This document shows, piece after piece, positions 53,801 to 64,000 of a stretch of DNA of 64,000 nt. Location of the stretch: the NCBI GenBank assembly GCA_973895155.1, contig OZ316899.1:2852001-2916000 (forward strand), written 5' to 3'. Below the pieces are notes generated by a model. It ran no database searches, had not been told where the DNA came from, and worked only from the letters and a program-made list of their open reading frames with translations. The translations under genes and the position numbers were made by a program. The first letter of the stretch is position 1, and each line of letters opens with the position of its first letter. The stretch comes from Marsupella aquatica. Taxonomy: Eukaryota > Marchantiophyta.

Positions 53801-55436
53801 GTTTAAAGGAAAGCTTGTCCCAAGCTTGTCCCAACACCAGAATGGCCCCGACTCTAGCAAACAACTCCTGATTTGCCTCACTAATGGTCTAGGGGCCAAA
53901 CACTCTTGGAACTCAACCTCCACACCTACTCGGCCTTGCCTCCCCAACGCAAGCTCCCTTGGGAGACTGAACGCGGCTTGGCTGCTGTTCGGCAAGATTT
54001 GGCAAGCGTTCGAGTAAACACCCGCAAACCCCAAGAACCATGGTGCCCCCATACCCAGATGATCTCAGGAGGGCGTAGCCCTTGTTGAGAGCTTTCCAAC
54101 ATACCCAAGACGTCCTCCAATGGACTTCCCGTTGGGAAGATATCGTCGTTTCCGTTTGGCGGTTTCCTTTAGTGTCGCGACCGCCGCGACTCACGACTTT
54201 GGCTCGCCCTTAGCCCCAAGGGAGACACCACTCCCCTCATATATGCTTCTGGAGACCTGCCACCCCCGGACCAGATTTGGTCCCTAAACATTTGGCCCCC
54301 AACCCGGAACCTATCGCGCATAATGGACGCGCCACCAACTGCAACGCCCATAACTTTCTTGTTAGGCCACCGCAAGCGGAGTGCCTTAGCCCGTTGTGAT
54401 CGGGCCGACCCAGTGCTCATGCCTAGGTCCTCAGGTCTCATCGCCGCTTGGGACCCCCGATCGGCCCAACCCGGATCGGGCCATAACTTGCACCCCAAGC
54501 GTTCGTTGCCCATGGCGTCAACTCCATTGGCCTTGGGCCCAAGAGGAGCTCACACTCAAGCCCTCAGAACTCAAAGTCCATCTGGAGGTCTGGACGGTCG
54601 TCCTTGAGCCCGACCCATTTCTCCTTGACCCGACCAGCTCTCAGCTAGTCCAAGTCCTTAGTGTGTGTCACCAGCTTGGCTCCTTGCCTTCGCTAGCGCC
54701 ACGTCTCGTTGCCCACAAGTCTCCCCATGCTAAGTCCTCCCCGGATGGCCTATCTAGGCCTGGACCATAAGAGAGCTCGGCGTCGGAGTCAGCGACGCCG
54801 GAGCTAAGTGTTAAGGTAGTCGAGTTTCGCAACTCAAACACATAGAAAAACACAATCAAAATATCTCCACCCAAAAAATCACCAAAAACTAAAAGTTGGC
54901 AAAAGTGGAAATGGAATGCACCGCTGCGTAGCCTGCAAGGTACACTGCCAAGATTTTGGCAAAAAACTCTTCCAGCAAAAACTTATTCAACCTGGACCGA
55001 AGGGTGGTCAAAATGGTTGTTTTGACCCCCGTCGGGTATCTTAGGTCCCAAATGTTTTTGCAATAGCAATACACAAATCAATTTCACTAGCCTGTGCTCA
55101 ACTCCCTTGAGCACCCCCTTGCAAGATCTTGCAAAAACATTCTGTCTTGACAACTGCTGAATTTGGAAATTTTGGCCAAAACTCAACTCTTTGGAAAAGT
55201 ATCTTTTGGAGGGGATCAAAGTACAGTCAAATTTTACAGCAGAAGGCACCCAATGATGACACCTGTCCAGCTCAAAAGAAAAACTTTGCACAAAGGAAAA
55301 GAAACAAGAAAAATGTCTAAAAGAAAAACATCCGGAAGGCTTAAGGCAACGATCGCACCATACCCCTTCTAATTTTTCTTAAACACTTCGTGACCCTTAT
55401 GCCCTTTTGCCATGTGTTGCCCTCCACTCATACGTT
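53801..55436. other. Intergenic, no gene recognised
   Basis: Short frames only, none with a known pattern. The GC-rich part 53900-54790 has long C-rich stretches and is probably an old repeat. An imperfect inverted repeat lies at 54777-54805 (CTCGGCGTCG ... CGACGCCGGAG). The part after 54830 is A-rich. Confidence 0.5.
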
Positions 55437-55844
55437 GTACTTACCAGGCTCCCCTTAGTACATACCGCAAAGCTCCAACCAATCTTGGAGTACTTAAGTA
55501 CTCAAGAGCTGCATTAATGCTATACCATGTGGTACAACAGGTACCTCCTTAAATTCCCCAAAGGAATGGGAGCACATAGGCTCCTTTCCCTCTCCTGGCC
55601 TTTGTACCTTGTATCCAAATTATTGCAGGAGTACCTTGTACAGGCCTTGACCGTGGATTCAATGCTCCCCAAAAAAGATGGGAGCAAGTACGCTCCCTCC
55701 TCTCACTTGTACTTTGTACCTTCAGCTTTATGAGCCCTGTACCTTGTACCAAGCGGTACAGCAGGTACCACAAGCCTTTGCCCTCTTAAATGCCTAGTAC
55801 CATCTTGCAGTACAACACTTGTACCGGGGTAACAGTCCTTTGTA
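55437..55844. repeat. GTAC-motif cluster
   Basis: I count 20 GTAC tetramers in 408 bases, where fewer than two are expected by chance. Many are in TTGTACCTTGTA- or GGTAC-type words, with loose duplications (for example 55532-55553 and 55752-55770). It could be a degraded satellite or a cluster of GTAC-core binding sites of the kind used by plant SBP-box factors; nothing here decides. Confidence 0.7.
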
Positions 55845-57317
55845 CCACCCCTGCCACACAAACACAGTTGTATTTGCGTGTGCCTATACGCTGTATAACA
55901 GATCCGTATGCACCGCTGCAAATTAGCCTAAATAAGTGGATCTTATCCTAAACTAACCAAGGGCCAACTAACCCTAGGAAGGCCAAACAAATAGAAGCCG
56001 GGAATTGAGAGTGAATTCCTAACAAAAACCGTATCATAATCAGAAGACGTAAGAACGTTTTCCATCCAATAGTTGTGAATCTCTTGCACCTTCCAGTATG
56101 ACTTCCCCTCCTCCCTCTTTCACTTGGAGGAAGGCCGCCTATTTTGGCGTTGTAGCGGTGGACCTCTAGAATCCTTTTCCCTTTAGGAGCAGCTTGACCA
56201 TTGTTCCATGCCATTATTGTCTATACCAGAAAACCAATGTCATTCAACTTACTTCCTGGCCAAGTTTTCTACAAAATCAAGCTGGTAAGTCTACAAGATA
56301 TACAAAACCGATCCTCGATTGAGATGTCACAAAAGAGTTCCACAATGACCATGGAAAGTAATTCTCAAGACCTCAAAGCATCACAAAAGGTGGAACGAAA
56401 CTTACAGAGGACAAAAAGCGAGGCGGCGACCTCGAATTAGTGGAGTAGAGCAAATAAACTTTTGGGGGAGATGATCACGAATCAACCTTTGTGTCACTAG
56501 TACAACTAACGAGTCCTGGTCAAGGATCAAGAATGAAATAGATGCAAGAAATGGAGCACGAACAAAGCCTCTGCAATGCCGCAATCAAAGTTGAAGACGA
56601 GAACGCTTGGAGTCACGCGGAGAGGCTGGAGCAGACAAGCTCGAGTCTCAGAACGACCGAAAAGGGAGGAATGGAGAGGAGGCCGAACATCCGACTGAGA
56701 TACAGGGGCAGGTCGGCACATCAGATCCTACCCAACGGTTTCTGGTTCCTGCATTTTCATGTGAGGACAATGACTTTCACACTCCACATTTCAGGTACAG
56801 GGAGCTTGGATTCTCAAATAGGATGCGCTCCCGTGACTTTCGCATTGAAGGCGTCTGCATCCGTTAGTCCCAGTCCCTGTTCCCGTCATATCTGCCTCTG
56901 ATCATCCCAGTCCGCACGCCATTGTTCGTGGTAGAATGATGGGCTGCAATGTTCCTTGGATTTCGATGTTGAAAAGAGGGTACAGGTCTTGAATTATTAT
57001 ACGAATCCTTGGTTCACATATGATGCTCATTTGTGGCCTTCTAGTGAATCCAATAAGTCACATCCACAAATGTACCTTTCAGGTTTGGTTTTTTTAATCC
57101 ATTGAGCACTGAAAGGTATGTTTTGCAAAAGCTTGTTTTAGGCTAGCGAGGGTCATTTCATGCTAGCAAGACAGTATTCATGAGATATTTTGGGTTATGC
57201 GATGAGAAAATGTGCTCCTGCGAGTATTTTTTTACTGTTTCCGTGCACATTACAATGACCGAGAGCAACTCAACTTTTGCTGGATCTAATAGATCGTCTG
57301 TTGGGTTCATGCAAGCC
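55845..57317. other. Intergenic, no gene recognised
   Basis: The best reading frames (56542-56901 and the overlapping 56607-56867, plus) have no recognisable domain. They may be a degraded gene piece. Confidence 0.4.
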
Positions 57318-57640
57318 ATCATGGAGATCCTTACCTTTTCACTCAGAATTTCCACTAAAAATCTGTTGCTAGCAAGGTATTAAAATTAGATGTCACATAG
57401 TATGGGTCCAAGTATCAAGCTAACATTAATAACCTGCAACTTGTGGAACTATAAGGGAATCTAGCTTTCCAGAATACCAATGCCATTCATGGAGATCCTT
57501 ACCTTTTCAGAATTTCCACTAAAAATCTGTTTGCTAGCAAGGTATTAGAATTAGATGTCACATAGTATGGGTCCAAGTATCAAGCTAACCTTAATAACCT
57601 GTAACTTCTGGAACTATAAGGGAATCTAGCTTTCCAGAAT
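57318..57640. repeat. ~155-bp direct duplication
   Basis: 57318-57475 and 57486-57640 are near-identical, with a few small indels and substitutions and a 10-base spacer. Located about 440 bases beyond the 3' end of the CBP60 coding region. Confidence 0.9.
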
Positions 57641-58076
57641 CAAAGCATGCATATTATCAAACATCCGTATGTTTGGGTGTATGATTATGGCTGTCATCAG
57701 AAGGGGTTGAGATAAATTGTGGATGACAATTTAATCAAAGCAGAGTTTGAAGTAAACACTTGAAGCCAATCGAATATAGAAGTTCAAGTGTGATCATCAC
57801 GCTTCACAAAGAAAACAAAAATCTGACTCAAAATGACGCTAGTAAAGGTAAAGTTACAAAGCAGTGTAACACTTCGGATCATTAACCTACAAGATCTCGG
57901 TCTTATACAGGGATAGTAGAGAAACCCATATGTCCTACGCTGCCATCCCAGCATCCTCGTGCCGGTGGATCCCCTTCTTGATTCATTAAGCTAATCCCAC
58001 AACCTAATAATAAGAAATATAGAAACCCGGATTCCTGTTTAGAGGAAAGTTCCATACAAAGAGTATTGCCCAAAAG

Positions 58077-61000
58077 TTAATCGTCCTCCAGCTCCTCCAG
58101 TTGTGCCCTTCTTGCAGCTGCCCTCTTCCTGATAAAAATTCCCCATCGCAAGGCAGCCTTGAGTTTCAGCCAACCAATATTAGCCCTGCCATTCGATCGA
58201 GCTCTGTCCATTGTAACATTCAAATCTGGTGCAGGCGAGAAAGATCCAAATGGAAAATTTTCGTCACCTTGCACAGTTGGATACGGATTTGGCGGGGATT
58301 CACCAGCGGCTGCATTAAACATGCGGAGCAGCTGCTGGATCTGCAAGTGCATATCTTCATTTTCCAGTATCTCTAGACTTTTTGCACGTAGTTCCTCCTC
58401 TGAGAACAATTCGTCCACCTGAAGAGTTCGAGGTAGGCTGTCCTGCCCTCGCAAGTCTTTAAAACGAGGCCAGTCACTTGCTGGCATAATTGCGCCAGGC
58501 ATGGTGCCGACTGGATTGGCACCAGCGATATTTGGACTTGAGGATGAACCCATGCTGGCTTGAGGAAGTCCAAGTGCCAAGCCAGTCATTGGGACATTAA
58601 CTCCATGCATGAAGTTTTGGTGTGAGATGCTTAAGATAGAAGATTGACCGGGAGAGTAGTTCAAACCAGTACTCAAAGCCGTTTGGGAATTTTGATGATC
58701 TGTCACGGAACTTACTTGATTCAGATACTTAAGATTAAACTTTTGCTCCGGAGTTGGACTCACCTGCCCACCTGAACAAAGAGGAAAACTAACTCCGTTG
58801 AGGGACAACTAAAGATGACGGCCATTTACATATAGCATAAAATGCCTCCCTTTCCTCTCTAGCTCATCAACTGTTAACAATGAAAATTGTCTAAGGTTGT
58901 GCACACTACCTGTAAATGATCGTTCCATAGCCATTGAATGAGTAGGACCAGAGTGCTGACTTGATGCACTTGTCTGGGGTTGATGCCCACCCAGTGTGTG
59001 ACCATTGATGGGATCCTCAGTGTGAGCATCAATTCCCCTGAGTTTGTAAGGTTTGATACCTATGAGAGCTTCCCCGTCGTATTCAACCACATTCTCCCAG
59101 TTTTCATAAGCAACCTTGACCAGCTTATCTACATATACCTGCATCATTAAGAGCCAAGTGAGCACCTTGTAACAAAAATAAACAAGCAAAGCAGTAAGCT
59201 AGCTACAACCAGAGGAGATAACAGTAGCAACAGACCCGAACAAACAGTAGCAACAGACCCGAACAATGCATGATTTCACAAAGTGACCACAGTACATGGT
59301 TGAAAGTACCTTCTCACTGTCAGAGAGTGAGTCTACAGACATGTACTGTCCATCTGCTATGAGGCCCATAAGCTGGAAGATGTTATTAAATATGACGCCG
59401 ATGTTCTGCTTATCATCCGCATAGTAAACATGAAGTTTGCCACTTAGAACACATGTCTTCGCATGTTCTACAGTCCCTTCCCACATCTTGTTTGACATTC
59501 CATTCCCAAGAATCTGCATATATAGACGAAGTTAGCTTCCATAATTGCTGCAGCAGGCAGCAAGAATGATGCTGCAAAGATGTAGAACGTAGGGAAAATA
59601 CCAATTGCAAAGGCGTCAACGGACTGCAACAGGCAGGACTGTCAACACACTATATCCAATAAGAAGAAGCGTTCACATCTGACCACATCTAATACACTGC
59701 AGAAATCCCCCAAATAACATACAACGTATCAATCAATTCCTGCTACTCGGAATCCAAATATAGTGTTCCATAGCTGCGTGAATTTCAGAGCCTCTCCTTC
59801 AAAGGAAGACTCCTAAAAATGAGGGTTGCACTTAAGAAAGATTGCAACTCTTCATCCATTTGCAATCAACACTATATCAGTGCATCAATCTGCAAAAGCA
59901 TGATACGATACTCCCACAACAAAAGGCGTCCAAGTATTCGTTTTGGATCCGAGGGACCTGATGAAACTCCTTAGACTGGGTCGGATAGAAAGAAACAATA
60001 AACCAGAACATTTACTTGTCTAGTGGGAGTTCTGGTCAATCACAACAAACGTCCAAGATATGATTTTACCTCGTTTGTAATCCCCCAACTCAAGATGAAG
60101 GGATTACAAATACTGACCAATCTGTTCAAAACACCCAACAAGAACAAATGCAGGGGACGAGATATGCTAGACACTTCCTCATGAACTTTCAAATTCGGTA
60201 TTAACATACATTACGTAGCTTCTGGGGGTCCATCACCACAAGCCTTAGAAAATCCTCCACTGTTTGTATTCCGGCCTGGTTTAATCGCTTATGGAAAGCA
60301 CCATCTTTCCCAATTTTATCCAAACGCCACACTTCGTCATGCAGAGCAGGCGGATAGTGCTTCTTGTACACTGTTTCACACAATACAACTCACTCAGAAG
60401 TTTCACCTACAGCTATGGCCTTGCACTGGCATGGTCTTTGGACCCAAGAACACGGCTACAAGGAGAACGAATGTCACATAATCTCCGCTTCCACGGCATT
60501 TCTTGTATCCAGAGGAAACTCACAAGTACCTGAAAGCAAAACTATGAAGACAAATGAATGACGCTAGGGAGAGAGCTTAGACATTTATCACAAACATGCT
60601 ATGTTCAAACCATTTCCATACAAGTAAAAAAGTATCATCTCAATAAACAAAGGTTTAAATGCCAAGGTCTTAGTCGTTGCGTTGAATATTTTACGTTCTC
60701 CGCGGTGATCTTTGACTGTAAATGCCTCGGTCTTTGCCTCACGAATGCGAAGCCCCTCACAGTAACCTGACGAGATTTTGACTCCCAGCCGAAACTTCCT
60801 ACTCCGTATCCAGCTCGAGTTATCTGTGAAAGTCAATTCCCCCAGAGTTCCTACACCTTCCTTAAGAGTAACAGAGAGATCTCCTGTCAAAAGGGGTCTT
60901 TTGCCATCACGCTCCCTAACTTCATGGTTTTCGAAGTCATCTTGTGGCCAATCCTCCTCGTCATCAGCAGAAAAATCACCCTCGAGAACCACTACTTCAA

Positions 61001-62471
61001 GTTTTGCGCTTGATTCTGAACCTCCAATCACAACCTGACCGGAGTTGACATCTTGCAACACAACATGAATCGCTGATCCTTGTTCACCTTCCAGTTTGCT
61101 GCCAGTGAACAGGGGAAGGGCCAATTTATTTCTAAACTGAAGGCGTAAGCTTCTAGAATCAGGCCCTTGAATCCTTTTCGGTGATGATCTGCTGCAAAAA
61201 CCAGAAAGCCCAAATCAAGATAACGGGCGTGCGTTTTGATGAACTTCATTAAACGCAAAATGTTACAATTACAAACCTTTTGCATATCCCTACTCAAATG
61301 ATATCGCTTGAGATCCCTGACAACGAACAAAGAAAGGTCACCTGAACCCCACTTTCGCAGGAGTAAGCTTAGCAAGAACCCGCTCAACCTCCTCTCCCAC
61401 CTGCTCCTTATCACACAGAAGAGGTTAACGCATAGAGACCTCCATTTGGGCACTACCCCTCAAACGTTGATCTGTAAATACATAGCAATAAGCTCCAATA
61501 GCCTAGTATAAGCATGGGTCTGAACCTTAGTGAAACACAATAACCCGTCGGCACGGAAAGTCGAAAATAGCTCAGTAAACATTTGACTAGCGAAGGTGAT
61601 TTATCGACTGCAATACGGACAGCAGAGGCCGGATCTAACGAAAGGAACTTCTTCCTCAGATTTGTTACCCCGTCGCTTAATCAAATCCAATAGAGACCTC
61701 TGCCGAGAAAAAAGGATGAGTTTCGCATGGAAGAACATGACCCATGTGACGTATGGCCCCAACCACTGACCTACCGGTTCCTTCATTTTATAAAACCATA
61801 TCCATCTCCCTGCCATCTCCCTGCCATCGACCAGATTTTCCGAGAGTAGCTTGGCCACGCTATCATACGGCATCGACGCGTCGCAAACACGGATTCTCCG
61901 CAAGTCGCGGTCTTTACTAACGCTCGCCAACAGATGACGAGAAACACCAGACTTTGCTACTGGCCCGCACGGAGAAGCAACATCGAAAGCTTCAATTGCA
62001 AATCCGAAAAAGGGCAACTTACCACCCTACGAAGTAAAGGCTCGAGAGTTGAGCAAAGCTTTTGAAGACTGTCCATCTTTACCGCTTCCACAATAACACT
62101 GTACACAAAACGACGAGGATTGATTCTGTATACTGCAGAAGCTTCAAGTCCGAGAAAAGGCCTACTTGGCGACTACGTGACAAGTCTGGCAAAAGAGGTC
62201 CAGTAGCCACAGAGATTCTCAAACACTTGCAGGGCTTCCCACGCGAGAAGTATTCCCGGAATCCTCATTTAGAGAGGAACCACACAGAGAAAACTCAACA
62301 TGAAATAATTTATGTCGGAAAAAGGTAAAGGTAAACGAAAGGGCTGAACGAAAAGATGAATCGATTCAATACAAAATAAAACCTTGCAAGCGCAGGCACG
62401 CGTTGGCGCTTCTCTTCTGGCATCGCTTCGGTAAATACATCCTTCTCCAACGGACGCTTCTCCCTTGCCAT
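58077..62471 (-). CDS. CBP60: CBP60-family calmodulin-binding transcription factor (8 exons)
   Basis: Exons on the minus strand: 62471-62383, 62098-62023, 61400-61342, 61191-60695, 60370-60210, 59513-59310, 59138-58910, 58771-58077; 2010 bases, 669 residues. All introns are GT-AG and all phases join. The ATG has A at -3 and G at +4. The N-terminus is basic ([10 protein letters not shown]), followed by [20 protein letters not shown], the family's conserved start. The central DNA-binding domain is about residues 75-300 ([44 protein letters not shown], then YKKHYPP). [19 protein letters not shown] and GMSNKMWE follow. The C-terminal helix (about 636-669, [17 protein letters not shown]) is the calmodulin-binding site type of most CBP60s. 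Known members regulate immune and salicylate genes in the nucleus; which subgroup this is cannot be told. No break is seen. Confidence 0.95.
61187..61195 (-). promoter_or_regulatory. Tandem CAGCAG acceptor of CBP60 exon 4
   Basis: On the minus strand the intron ends TTTTTGCAGCAG. Either AG keeps the frame, so exon 4 can start at 61191 or 61188 and the protein differ by one residue. Confidence 0.6.
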
Positions 62472-63440
62472 CTTGCAACTCTAATAAAAGACGATAGCGG
62501 CGATCGTGTGATCAAATAGTGGCGTGCTAACGTTTGTGCGATTGTGCGAGGCCGAAGGAATTGCAAAACCGAGCCAGACCTCTGAACATTCAAACCTTCG
62601 CGACGAGTACCAAGAAACCCACTCGCTTACTGGGCTGGGACTGGTGATCTATAATTATTTTAACGATTTAATGAGGTGATCGCACACTCGCCTCACGAAA
62701 CGGACCCTGCTGCCTCCGGGAATCTGCATCCGTGTGCAAATGGGAAGTTCTTCGGGAATATCTCCAAGTGGTCAAAGAGGTGAACTATCTGGTGATAAGC
62801 CCATCCTGATAACCCCAATCGTGACTTCTCGTCAATCCGTAGACGCGATGTGCGACATTGTCGATCGTTCAGGTTCCTTATCGCCCGTAAACCACAGTTT
62901 TGATTTCATACACAAGCTCTCGACTCGAGTACAATTAAAACGCACGCGCCCACTTCATGCTCTTTAGTCCACAGCCGCAGTGCTCCATACTAGTACCATG
63001 GAGAAATTTGAGAGGACTCATAAAATCGAGGATACAAAGCCTTAATTAAAGCTTGACCTTCTCACTCCGAAGACTTGACTATCGAGTTCGCAACTCTAAA
63101 GACGATCCAAACTACAGTAAAGTCAAAACACATCAGAATTTATAAATCAGGAAAAACAAAGTACAATAAGTTCCAAAGAGGACAAACACTTAACGAGAAA
63201 AAAGAAAAATGTAAACCTAAAAAATCTAACACTATAATAGGCAATGCTGCCAATTTTGTCCGTCATCCCATTACAAATTTCAATTTCGGTGGGAAATCCT
63301 ATTACAAATTTCAATTTCGGTGGGAATCAACACTGACCGTTAGATATGGGTGATGGATTTTTTGGTATTCATCCGATTCACGATCCCTACCCTCTCCACT
63401 CCACTCCACTCCGGCACTGCTGCAGCAACAACGCACGCAG
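62472..63440. other. Upstream flank of CBP60
   Basis: Should contain the CBP60 promoter (transcription to the left). I find no clear TATA box that can be tied to a start site. 63270-63294 and 63301-63325 are a 25-bp direct repeat with a 31-base period. No gene is recognised. Confidence 0.5.
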
Positions 63441-64000
63441 CATGATGGCCCATGAAACATGGCACATTAATGCCTCGCGAGTGCAAGTAGGGGCGTCGGG
63501 GCGAGGAGGGCCCAAAGCCCTATGTGCAAGCCAGGAGGGGAGGCGAGGGGGGACAGCTAAATGCTCCCTCCATTTGGGGGCACTTGATTACTCGGCCCGA
63601 AGCCCTATGCTGAAGGGGCAAGGAGGAGGCATTCAGGAGCGAGAAGGGGTGAGGAGGGCCCCAAGCCCTATGCGCGAGCCAGGAGGGCTCGAGAGCATTT
63701 AAGGGGTCCGAGGCCCTATGCAGGAGCATTTAGTGGGGAGGAGGAGGGGGCTGGGTCGGGCTGGGCAGGGCCGGGGGGTCAGGGTAGGGGGTGTGGGGCC
63801 GGGGAGGGGGTTTAGCCGGGGAGGTCAGGCCGGGGATGATTCAATGCCGCACCAGGCCAGGCTGGACCGGACCGAGAGGAATAAACAGGGCTGCGGGGAG
63901 GGCCGGGCCGGCTCGGGCCGTGCCAAGAGTGATGCCGGGAGCTGTAGGGAAGGGCCGGCTCGGGCCGGGAGGGGAAGGGCCAGGAAGTCAAGATCGGGAG
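63441..64000. repeat. G-rich repetitive block with GCCCTATG octamers
   Basis: GCCCTATG occurs at 63517, 63602, 63665 and 63713, each after an A/G-rich run, resembling 16841-17090 in the C1 leader. From 63720 to the window end the plus strand is dense in GGG runs (GGGCTGGG, GGCCGGGG and similar). Confidence 0.65.

Noticed and set aside
53810-53830. AAGCTTGTCCC repeated as a target duplication of L1b
   Set aside because: The two copies are adjacent (53812 and 53822) and no matching copy was found near the LINE's left end.
1-64000. CRISPR arrays, bacterial operons, ribosomal or transfer RNA genes
   Set aside because: No regular spacer arrays, no bacterial gene order, and no cloverleaf or rRNA sequence noticed; tRNA-like words are only primer-binding sites.

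Overview
This is a transposon-rich window from a plant nuclear genome. The evidence is a spliced gene (GT-AG introns) of the land-plant-specific CBP60 calmodulin-binding family at its right end, surrounded by nested plant-type LTR retrotransposons and LINEs and a few TTTAGGG telomere-like motifs. I cannot name the species. A non-flowering land plant is possible, but that is only an impression.

Layout. (1) 1-22308 is a very large Ty3/gypsy element (family G1). Its 3' LTR starts after a polypurine tract at 10719 and ends at 22308. The 5' LTR runs off the left edge (about 200 bases missing) and ends at 4475. After removing a nested insertion the LTR is about 4.7 kb, and each LTR carries a long open reading frame (1148 codons, intact in the left copy, broken in the right). 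The internal region holds gag, protease and RT-RNase H-integrase. (2) 11456-18343 is a Ty1/copia element (C1, minus strand) inserted in the 3' LTR, with 331-bp LTRs differing at 3 positions and a 5-bp target duplication. (3) 22309-27151 plus 38898-39298 are two halves of a heavily decayed gypsy element (G2) whose integrase ends in a PHD finger. (4) G2 is split by another LTR element (G3, 27152-38897) that shows gag, protease and integrase but no reverse transcriptase. G3 in turn contains a 5'-truncated LINE (L1a, 28164-31150) and a 3-kb non-coding block. (5) About 41.6-53.8 kb is a longer LINE of the same kind (L1b), split by a copia element (C2, 45362-51272) with almost identical 154/155-bp LTRs. 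(6) 53.8-58.0 kb is non-coding, with a dense GTAC-motif cluster and a 155-bp duplication. (7) 58077-62471 (minus) is the one host gene, reconstructed as eight exons coding for 669 residues. (8) 62.5-64 kb is its upstream flank, ending in a G-rich block that shares a recurring octamer with the C1 leader.

Relative order of events read from the nesting: G2 is oldest, then G3 and G1 inserted beside or into it, then L1a and C1; independently L1b, then C2. Apart from CBP60 no host pathway is encoded here. The most unusual observations are the coding LTR of G1, the PHD finger on the G2 integrase and the RT-less structure of G3.
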